Shown in pieces: positions 29,862 through 37,189 of a DNA stretch of 37,189 nucleotides; the stretch's first letter is position 1, and each line of letters begins with the position of its first letter. The notes under the pieces are model-generated. The model made no database searches, was not told the origin of the DNA, and saw only the letters and a list, made by a program, of their open reading frames with translations. A program made the position numbers and the translations under genes. This DNA is from Hormoscilla sp. SP12CHS1 (lineage in GTDB: Bacteria; Cyanobacteriota; Cyanobacteriia; Cyanobacteriales; Desertifilaceae). The stretch is from the NCBI GenBank assembly GCA_014324065.1, contig JACOMV010000001.1, positions 1 to 37,189 on the forward strand, in the 5' to 3' direction.

Positions 29862-30662
29862 CTAGAGGACATCAGCAAAAGCTGGGCGCAGGCGTTGATA
29901 AACCCAGAAGCCACCTGAGAAGACTAAGATAGAAACAAATGTGGCGATCGCCCATTCGGCCACATGCTCTACCTGTCCCGTGAGAATTAGGTCGCGATAG
30001 ACCTGGACGATCGCCGCCAAGGGGTTAAGCCAAAGCACCCAGGCCCGCCAAGGTTCGGGAATCACATTAGCAGGATAGACGATCGGGGTGACATAGAACC
30101 AGAGATTAATCAGGACTGCAAGGGTTTGGGGCACATCCCGGAGAAACACGGTCAATCCAGCGGCCAAGTAACCCAGGCCCATGGTCAGCAACAGCTGGGG
30201 CAACCAGACCAGGGGCAAAAGCCAGATAGTACCATAAAGGGTCTGGGAGAACAAGCTAGTGAAGATAATTAAGGCCAGCATTCCCAATCCACTTTCAATA
30301 AAAGCCGCAAAAATCGGCACCAGAGGCAACAAGGCCAAAGGAAAGACTACCTTCTTGACCAAATTTGGCTGGGCGATCGCAGAAGTAGAGGCTTGCAAGA
30401 GGCCAGTAATAAAGGTCGTCCAAGGCAGCAAGCCAGCGAACAGCCACAGGCCAAAGGTCAAATTGTTAGCCGGTACACCAGACAAACTGAGCTTCACCTT
30501 GAGGACGATCGAGAAGACATAGGTATAGATCAGCAACTGTGACAGCTGGTTCAACAAAGGCCACAAATTACCCAGAACGGAGCCCTTATATCGGGCTTCC
30601 AAATCCCGCTGCACCAGAGTCAGCAACAGATTAGCTTTCGGCGACCACCGGTTATAAGTCAT
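29862..30662 (-). CDS. wzm: ABC-2 type polysaccharide export permease
   Basis: LLLTLVQRDLEARYKGSVLGNLWPLLNQLSQLLIYTYVFSIVL...FWVYQRLRPAFADVL. Gene symbol by family. Confidence 0.92.
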   Translation of the reverse strand: MTYNRWSPKANLLLTLVQRDLEARYKGSVLGNLWPLLNQLSQLLIYTYVFSIVLKVKLSLSGVPANNLTFGLWLFAGLLPWTTFITGLLQASTSAIAQPNLVKKVVFPLALLPLVPIFAAFIESGLGMLALIIFTSLFSQTLYGTIWLLPLVWLPQLLLTMGLGYLAAGLTVFLRDVPQTLAVLINLWFYVTPIVYPANVIPEPWRAWVLWLNPLAAIVQVYRDLILTGQVEHVAEWAIATFVSILVFSGGFWVYQRLRPAFADVL

Positions 30663-30679
30663 TCCTAGTTAGTACTTTA

Positions 30680-30743
30680 GGTTCGCAGTAAGACACACTT
30701 TACGGCTTACCGGCTTGAGGACTTTAGTCCTCACTACGAACCT
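30680..30743. repeat. AGGTTCGCAGTAAG...CTCACTACGAACCT inverted repeat with inner GAGGACTTTAGTCCTC
   Basis: Read directly. Confidence 0.8.
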
Positions 30744-30882
30744 GCATGATAAATATCGATCTCAATCGCAGAAAATAGCCCATGCAGTTTACATCATAGG
30801 ATCCAGGGGACTTCTACGACGAACTTTTTGCCACTGCCAGCATGCCACGCCCAGAATCTGCGGCTTTGATAGAAACGAGTGC

Positions 30883-30928
30883 GCGATGTGCGAGGGGTAG
30901 TGCGATTAGCGCTCCCCGAGTACATCGC
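30883..30928. repeat. AGTGCGATTAGCGCT-core hairpin, copy 1
   Basis: gcgatgtgcgagggg-t-agtgcgattagcgct-ccccgagtacatcgc. Confidence 0.85.
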
Positions 30929-31243
30929 TGCGCGCAGGCTACGAGATCGACAGTCTATCAGAGGGGGAACTCTGGGGTAGCTTGCAGACAGTTTCCCTGA
31001 GAGGAAATTAGATAAAGTTCTTGATGTTACCCTTTGATTTGACTCCTCAACATAAAGTTACAGACAAAATCAATTCGGCTCTTCTCAACCTAGTATGCCA
31101 AACTTATAGCTAATGCGGCTGAAACCCTTCTACCTTTGCTGGTTCCAACGCTGTTGTGCCTTGCTATGAAAGTCTATCGCGTTCTACGACAACCTCAAAC
31201 CCAGGCTTTGAGGTTCTTTTGAGGGCAATGAACGCATACCATT

Positions 31244-31821
31244 TTACGAAGAGCCATAAATTCCATCTTGCTGTAACCAAGTTCGGTCCGGTTCCAAAAT
31301 TTGCCTAATTTTCCCCTCAATATAACGGGCAATTTCATACATGGTGGGGATATTATGGAGATTCACCTCTTGTTGCACTTTAATGTCTTTGCGCAATCCC
31401 GCAATCACCGCTTGCGTGATTGACAGGTTTACCGATGTACAGAGTATAATTACTCTTTCACCAGGCAGGGAAAAATCAAACAGTTTCCGGTAGGTGGAAA
31501 TATAATCTACTCCGGCATTGGTACGAGAGTCAGCGGCTTGGGTGTGGTCAAAAACAGTTGGTACGGGGATATCCTCGCGGGGTGCAGGGCGAAGCCTGAG
31601 GAGATTACATATGTCAATTTATGTCATAATTCGCGGAAGAATGCTTCGCCCCTACAGGGGTAACCGACAGCTGGGAGGGCCCATAAACGATCGACGGGTT
31701 TTGACCACCCCAGCTGCTTCGATATCCCCCAGAGGGGACACAGCCAGACCGGAAGTTCGTAGAGCCACCAGAACAAGCCACACGACAGCGATTTGGTTGT
31801 GATGCCAAGGCAATATGTCAT
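31244..31821 (-). pseudogene. Proteasome-type protease (Anbu-like), interrupted by about 0.28 kb of foreign sequence and C-terminally truncated
   Basis: ATG at 31821: MTYCLGITTKS; resumes at about 31540: AADSRTNAGVDYISTYRKLFDFSLPGERVIILCTSVNLSITQAVIAGLRKDIKVQQEVNLHNIPTMYEIARYIEGKIRQILEPDRTWLQQDGIYGSS*. Confidence 0.75.
31540..31711. mobile_element. MITE-like element B, copy 3, inside the Anbu-like gene
   Basis: gggtgtggtcaaaaacagttgg ... cgacgggttttgaccacccc. Confidence 0.65.
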
Positions 31822-31993
31822 AAATGCCAAATTGTCAATTGCGAATCGCAAATCGTCAATTTATAACATGATATTTGTAGCAATATATAAATATTGCTCG
31901 CCAGAAACTATGCGGGGGAGTGGTCAGGAGGCATGGTACGTGGTCACTGCCCACTGATAACTGCTCAATGGATGCGGTGGTGGAGATCAGAAA

Positions 31994-32030
31994 GGGCACC
32001 GACGACTGGCCGTGTTTCGTCTCGGTGCCC
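31994..32030. repeat. GGGCACCGACGA...TCGTCTCGGTGCCC hairpin
   Basis: Read directly. Confidence 0.8.
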
Positions 32031-32307
32031 TCACTGGTTCGCTCCTCACACGGTTCTTACTATAACCCACTAATATCTATTTGTCACCCCCTAAAGCAAA
32101 TTTTTTTTTCAAACTTTAAATTTCGCTGGGAGCAAAAACGCCCAAAACCTCTGATAGCAACAATTTCAGGATTTGCTGAAAGAATAAAATTAATCCCAAT
32201 CTCGCAGTCGCTAACTGCGGTGTCTGGGTTTTTACCTCCCCCCAAATCCGACAAGCACTCTCAAAAGTCAGAAAACTCTGACTTAAAGACTGGACTAATT
32301 GGACAGC

Positions 32308-32370
32308 GATGTCTCGGGAGTAGTGCGTTCCCAGGCTCCGCCCGGGAACGAGGCGCTCTCCCGAGACATC
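32308..32370. repeat. AGTGC/GCGCT-core hairpin with a second palindrome in its loop
   Basis: GATGTCTCGGGAG-t-AGTGC-[GTTCCCAGGCTCCGCCCGGGAACGAG]-GCGCT-CTCCCGAGACATC. Confidence 0.9.
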
Positions 32371-33129
32371 GAAGGTGCGGACTTGGGGTGGGCGGTCGGG
32401 ACAACAAAGTCCATCCACCGTTGCTAACAACTGGCAAATCAGCTGGCGCTCATCTGGATGCACCAGTCGTAGTTGACCCTCGCAGGTGAGCCGTCGTCTT
32501 CCGCATGCTCTTGTCCTGAAGGACTCGGCATGCTCCAGACACCGGCCAGTCAATCGGCCCGATCGCCCGCCAGCCGATAGCGCTACGCTGGGGGCGCAGC
32601 CATGTGTCGCCGACGGTGGATTGAGCAAGAGGGCGATTGCTCGCAGCGGAGGGGGCGTTACCCGGGGATCTGGCGCACGCATCGACCCTGAGCGATCGCC
32701 GTTCCGCAGGAGGGAACAGCAGGACACGTAGCCCTGTGCATGAGCATATTGCCACTGGAATATCTTGTCCGCCGGCGGTTGCTGAGAGGATGACCGGACA
32801 GACATAACCCACTCAGAATTGATTGGGTTATGTCTGTGTAAAAAATTGCAGCCAATGGGCTAAACTAGAATCTCCGAGACTCAGCTGAATCCAACCAGGA
32901 CTCACCGTCGCATGTATTCCAGATGCGACCAGAAGACATCACAGTGGGGAAAATCCTCTGAGTTGATGGCTGCTCTGGGAAACTCAACTCTGACGTAGAA
33001 ACCACTGATTTACACAAAACAATTTTTCTTTGGTCTAGAAAAAGTATTTTTTGCTACTCTATATATGGGACAAATGATGAAGAAAACACTTACCAGGGAG
33101 ATTTATATCTGGGTAAGTTCTATCCGGTG

Positions 33130-33172
33130 CGGTGTCTCCCGACCCTTACTCGCACATGCATAGGAGACACCG
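33130..33172. repeat. CGGTGTCTCC...GGAGACACCG hairpin upstream of the Crp-family gene
   Basis: 10-bp perfect arms. Confidence 0.85.
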
Positions 33173-33301
33173 GGCGTTAATTTGGCTTGTTTGATTGTAG
33201 CTAATGTACTCGTTGGAACTCTTGGATTTACGATTTGCAGCGTTGCTGGTTGTGGGTTAACAACCAAAATTATACCATCCTACCTCTACAATTGGTCGCC
33301 T

Positions 33302-34018
33302 ATGTTTTCACTTTCTCAAGAATCAGAGGCATCTCGGCCCTTTTTAACTTGGCAACGGATTATCGACTGGGCCCAAGAACATTACAGGTGTCGGGATTTT
33401 AACAAAGACGATAAGGTTCCGGTGCGTCCGGGGTTACTCTATTTAGTACAACTGGGTGCTGTCCGACTGGTGAGCATTTCCCAAGTCAGTGCCACCGCTA
33501 CTAGCACTTCGTCGCGATTCACTCGCCATCGAGATCTGAGCGACTGGACGCCAGAAGAATCTTTTTTAGGTTTTGTCGGAGCTGGACAGCCTTTTGAGAT
33601 TGTAGCACATTCGCCCTTTACTATCGAAAGTTATGCCCATATAGACAAAACCTCTGTGGTGTGGATGTACTGGCAAGATTTGGATAACTGGCCCCACTTC
33701 CGGCGAGAGATGATGGATGCTTTTCGTTATCAGCACCAGCGGAAGCTATTGTTGTTGAGTACCCTGGGACAGCGGCGTACTATTGACCGGCTGTTAGGAT
33801 TTCTCACCCTGTTGGTTGAGGAATACGGCGAATCCTGCGAAAACGGTTACTGTCTGCCTTGGTCATTAACTCATGCCCAAATTGGTAGCGCCATTGGTTC
33901 TACCCGCGTCACGGTTACCCGCTTGATGGGCAAGTTGCGATCGAAGGGGTTGATCCGCACTGAGGGAGATAATCAGATTTGTTTACCCATCCCTGATAAC
34001 GCCTCCTCTCGAAAGTGA
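33302..34018 (+). CDS. Crp/Fnr family transcriptional regulator
   Basis: cNMP-binding-like N-terminus and winged HTH: GYCLPWSLTHAQIGSAIGSTRVTVTRLMGKLRSKGLI; ATG at 33302 preferred over the ORF-track start. Confidence 0.85.
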   Translation: MFSLSQESEASRPFLTWQRIIDWAQEHYRCRDFNKDDKVPVRPGLLYLVQLGAVRLVSISQVSATATSTSSRFTRHRDLSDWTPEESFLGFVGAGQPFEIVAHSPFTIESYAHIDKTSVVWMYWQDLDNWPHFRREMMDAFRYQHQRKLLLLSTLGQRRTIDRLLGFLTLLVEEYGESCENGYCLPWSLTHAQIGSAIGSTRVTVTRLMGKLRSKGLIRTEGDNQICLPIPDNASSRK

Positions 34019-34093
34019 TATTAATGGTTAGTTGTCAAATGTAGGGTGGCAGTGCCCACCTTACGCTTACGTTACTGGTAGCAGCATCGGCAC

Positions 34094-34331
34094 TTATTCC
34101 CACTCCAGGGTCAAATTAGGCATTAGGCGCTGCAAATTTGTCAAGGACTTGCCCTGCCAGGGGATGTCTTTATAGCCAATTACCAAAATGGTAACATTTT
34201 TTTCTGACGTACCTTGATGACAAATTTGGAGAGCATACTGATGCCAGAACTATTGAGAAATTCTAGCTGACGCAGGTTGAGCGTAATCTTCGGGGGCATA
34301 CCTTCAATGAAGTCACCGAATATCTCAGTCA
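34094..34331 (-). pseudogene. STAS-domain (anti-sigma-antagonist-like) protein, N-truncated and frameshifted in an A7 run
   Basis: MTEIFGDFIEGMPPKITLNLRQLEFLNSSGISMLSKFVIKVRQKK then the next frame NVTILVIGYKDIPWQGKSLTNLQRLMPNLTLEWE*. Confidence 0.75.
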
Positions 34332-34574
34332 TAATTCATCCTCAAACGCCAACTCTTTGTTGTAAAGCTTTTGCAAGATCAACAGCTTGAACATCAGCAC
34401 CACATCAATGGGTTTACGACCAGCGTTGCTCTTTTTATGCTTTTGACGAATCTGCTCTAAGATGGGTCTAAACTCTTCCCAGAGAACGATTTCGTTAAGT
34501 TTGATTAAAAAGTCGTTTTTCTGGTTTAGTTTTTGGTATCGTTTGGTTAGGTCCGGCAGTACTGATGGGGCCAT
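34329..34574 (-). mobile_element. IS5-family transposase N-terminal fragment
   Basis: YQKLNQKNDFLIKLNEIVLWEEFRPILEQIRQKHKKSNAGRKPIDVVLMFKLLILQKLYN. Confidence 0.85.
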
Positions 34575-34816
34575 TGCGCTTCACCTGGGTAACATCTGTT
34601 CTTTAGGATCGTACTACTATGGTAGCGCTCAATCAATTTTTCGAGGTGCCCCATAGTTGAACTGCACCCTACTGTTATACTCCCAAAGGGATCGACTTGC
34701 GCTTTAAGGTATTGAATGTAGGTCCTAAAAAGCGCAGTTTTTAGCCGCTCAAACTGAGGATACCATCATAGTAATCCAGCCAGGCGAGGGTGAGGTTTTT
34801 CTCCGAATTCATCCGG

Positions 34817-34877
34817 CAGTATCACTTGACATCCGTGATATGATAATATATTAGATCGCGGATGTCAAGTGATACTG
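34817..34877. repeat. Perfect 19-bp inverted repeat, 23-nt AT-rich spacer
   Basis: CAGTATCACTTGACATCCG-tgatatgataatatattagatcg-CGGATGTCAAGTGATACTG. Confidence 0.95.
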
Positions 34878-35070
34878 GCTGCACGTTATCGTAAATTGTG
34901 CGGTTTATAACGCTTCCGTTTGCTTCGCCCTTGCACAACTGAGATGCACCCGATCGATCCGCCCAAAATGATTCCCCATATTCCCATGCTAATCCCTGGG
35001 GAGTCCAGCAGACTACCCAGAGCAATAAAAAAAAGCCGCTTCAAAACCAGTAAATACGCTGCGCTGCTGC

Positions 35071-35112
35071 GATGCCTCTCGGGTAGTACGAATAGCGCTC
35101 CCTCCAGACATC
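35071..35112. repeat. AGTRCGA..TAGCGCT-core hairpin (degenerate copy)
   Basis: gatgcctctcgggtagtacgaatagcgctccctccagacatc. Confidence 0.75.
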
Positions 35113-35218
35113 GTAGGTCCGGCTGGGACTGGAGGTGCCGGTCCTACTGTAGGCGGGGGATAGGACTCTCTAGGCCTTTGCTATACTTTCTGCTGGGTGG
35201 TAGAGTTTTGATCGTGAT

Positions 35219-35243
35219 TCGCCGCCGCCGCCGCCGCGGCGGT
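35219..35243. repeat. (GCC)n triplet tract ending in a GCCGCGGC palindrome
   Basis: gccgccgccgccgccgcggcgg; minus strand reads MTTAAAAAANHDQN. Confidence 0.85.
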
Positions 35244-35315
35244 GGTCATCGGTAAATTTTCCGATTGTTCTGCTGCTTGTTCTGCTGCTAACACCGATCT
35301 GGGTAGTGCGATTAC

Positions 35316-35358
35316 GATGTCCCCTCTTTAGTGCGATTAGCGCTAAAGAGGGGACATC
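35316..35358. repeat. AGTGCGATTAGCGCT-core hairpin, perfect 16-bp stem, overlapping the rbcR stop codon
   Basis: GATGTCCCCTCTTTAG-tgcgattagcg-CTAAAGAGGGGACATC. Confidence 0.95.
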
Positions 35359-36296
35359 AAGATCCCAGGAGACACAGCAGCAAACCCGGGCAGAATCTCC
35401 CGGCTAAAAGCCTCTGCGGCCTTAGAGCGGTAGCGATTAGGGTTAACAATCACAGACAGCATCCGCTGCACCACCACCCCCTCAATTCTGGATCGATGGA
35501 AGAGTTCCATCTCCAACTCCTTCTCAATTGCCGCAACTGAGACAAAAGCGGCCCCCAATCCCGCCTGTACCGCATTTTTAATCGCTTCGATCGAATTCAA
35601 CTCCATCTCAACTTTGAGATTGTTAGTGTCGATGCCACAACGGGTGAGTACCTGGTCAATCACCTTGCGAATGGTCGATTGGGAATCTAAGGCAATAAAC
35701 TGGAGTTGGTATAGATCGTCCTTTTCGATGGTATGGGAGGCCGCTAGAGGATGAAATACGGGTAAGATTAAAGCCAGTTCATCTTGAGCATAGGGAGTAA
35801 TTTCTAAAGACTCTTGCAGTTCGGGGGGAACCTCCCCACCAATGATCGCCAAATCAACTTGTCCATTCGCGACGCTCCAACAGGTGCGGCGAGTAGAATG
35901 AACGTGTAATTGCACGGCCACATCCGGATACCGAGACCGGAACAAACCAATCATCCGGGGCAGTAGATAAGTCCCTGTCGTCTGAGAAGCGCCAACAATC
36001 AAGGTGCCACCTTGAAGATTTTGTAGATCCTCGATCGCCCGAGAGGTTTCCCGGCAAAGCGAGAGGATTTTTTCTCCGTAGTTGAGCAGCAGATGGCCAG
36101 CTGCCGTCAGTTGAGCGCGTCGGCCCCCCCGGTCGAACAAAGGCACCTCTAACTGCCGCTCCAAGTTTTGCACTTGTAGACTAACTGCCGGTTGCGATAC
36201 ATAGAGACTGTCAGCAGCACGCTTGAAGCTGCCCTCAGCGGCGATCGCTTTCAGAATGCGTAACTGCTCCAAAGTGAAACGAAGGTCATCAGACAT
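35343..36296 (-). CDS. rbcR: LysR-type regulator RbcR (Ycf30-like)
   Basis: [77 protein letters not shown] at 36296 preferred. Confidence 0.92.
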   Translation of the reverse strand: MSDDLRFTLEQLRILKAIAAEGSFKRAADSLYVSQPAVSLQVQNLERQLEVPLFDRGGRRAQLTAAGHLLLNYGEKILSLCRETSRAIEDLQNLQGGTLIVGASQTTGTYLLPRMIGLFRSRYPDVAVQLHVHSTRRTCWSVANGQVDLAIIGGEVPPELQESLEITPYAQDELALILPVFHPLAASHTIEKDDLYQLQFIALDSQSTIRKVIDQVLTRCGIDTNNLKVEMELNSIEAIKNAVQAGLGAAFVSVAAIEKELEMELFHRSRIEGVVVQRMLSVIVNPNRYRSKAAEAFSREILPGFAAVSPGILMSPL

Positions 36297-36338
36297 ATTT
36301 GCTATACCTAAAATCGTCACCATCTACTCCCTAAGCGC

Positions 36339-36378
36339 GGTGTCTCCTGGTGCTAGTCGCACAACTCCTGGAGACACC
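36339..36378. repeat. GGTGTCTCC-tggtgctagtcgcacaactcct-GGAGACACC hairpin upstream of rbcR
   Basis: Minus strand carries a GTGCGACTAGCAC apex related to the AGTGCGATTAGCGCT core. Confidence 0.85.
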
Positions 36379-36508
36379 GAGGGATGAACAGACACCGACG
36401 ATCGGCAGTCAGCTGTCAGCAGTCAGCAGTCGGCTTATAGGTCGGGGCCTGTTTTACGGGACATCACCGACTGGTAAGAGGGTGAGAAAATGAGAGAATG
36501 ATTCGGTC

Positions 36509-36549
36509 TATCTCCACAGGTAGTGCGAATCGGCGCTCCGGTGGAGATA
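36509..36549. repeat. AGTGCGAATCGGCGCT-core hairpin
   Basis: TATCTCCACAGG-t-AGTGC-gaatcg-GCGCT-CCGGTGGAGATA. Confidence 0.88.
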
Positions 36550-36676
36550 CGGCAGGGTTCTCAATCGGTCGCTGGCTGTTGTACAGATGTACCACAATTG
36601 TTACCCTTAAGAACCTCCCCACAATAACTTTGTGGCATGAAACGGCAATAAAATAAATAGACATACTCTGATATCT

Positions 36677-37135
36677 ATGTCACCGGAGCTAGTCGAGGAC
36701 TTTCTGAATTTACCAGGAATTGCGGGTGTGGCCCTCATGGATAGGCGATCGCGCCCCTACTTTTATGGCGTGGATAGCACTCTGAACTTCCAGCAGAAAG
36801 AAGCGCTAGCTCAGGGCATCCGCCAGCTGTGCGAGACGACGCCCGATAGCTTTGAGTCTTTTGAATTTCAATTCGCAGCACACCAAGTATATATTTACAA
36901 ACTAGCCTCCGGCATGATCCTGCTGGTGCTGACTAGCAGCGATCTAGTCTACTCCGATTATTTACCAGATCTGCAAAGACTCAAAGCAGCATTGATCGCC
37001 GACCTCTCCACGGGTGTAGCCACCTTTCGCCTGCTAGCTGGTAATATCTCCCTGTCGGGTCAAGAGTACTGGAAGCCTGCTGCCGACAACGGAACCAAGT
37101 CCGGGCCAACGGGTGTAATTAAAAGTGACACTTAG
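36677..37135 (+). CDS. Conserved hypothetical protein, possibly Roadblock/LC7-like
   Basis: LPGIAGVALMDRRSRPYFYGVDSTLNFQQKEALAQGIRQLCETTPDSFESFEFQFAAHQVYIYKLASGMILLVLTSSDL. Confidence 0.6.
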   Translation: MSPELVEDFLNLPGIAGVALMDRRSRPYFYGVDSTLNFQQKEALAQGIRQLCETTPDSFESFEFQFAAHQVYIYKLASGMILLVLTSSDLVYSDYLPDLQRLKAALIADLSTGVATFRLLAGNISLSGQEYWKPAADNGTKSGPTGVIKSDT

Positions 37136-37189
37136 GCATTATTAACCGGTCCGGTAGTTCTACCTCTGTATCACCGGCGGAGTTCTGAT

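Noticed and set aside
31920-32489. 189-aa plus-strand ORF
   Set aside because: Runs across two palindromes and is antisense to a better protein-like frame.
36411-36433. CAGTCAGCTGTCAGCAGTCAGCAGTC short repeat
   Set aside because: Low-complexity dispersed repeat of a type common in cyanobacteria; not informative by itself.

Overview
Cyanobacterial chromosomal window: chlL/chlN, RbcR-type LysR regulator, DUF3318, CCB-type assembly factor, DUF456 and many GCGATCGC (HIP1-like) sites. All calls come from reading the sequence and the ORF track; no searches were run. Four layers stand out. (1) Intact housekeeping genes (chlN, chlL, CCB-like, DUF456, UPF0104-like, DPM1-like GT2, rbcR, a Crp-family regulator). 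(2) A minus-strand polysaccharide export/synthesis block (30662 to 22684): Wzm-like permease, Wzt-like ATPase with a C-terminal extension, a methyltransferase-sulfotransferase-coiled-coil fusion, and a 1186-aa multi-glycosyltransferase. (3) A 5.4-11.5 kb accessory region in which short duplicated flanks surround different toxin/antitoxin/immunity-like cargoes, with two MITE-like elements whose empty sites can be read in sister copies. (4) Many decayed genes (UspA, GT2, VapC, UPF0175, GT39, IS607/TnpB, NRPS, Anbu protease, STAS, IS5) and several families of dispersed palindromes. One palindrome family has a conserved apex (AGTGCGATTAGCGCT), variable stems, one copy with a different palindrome in its loop, and one copy that supplies the rbcR stop codon.
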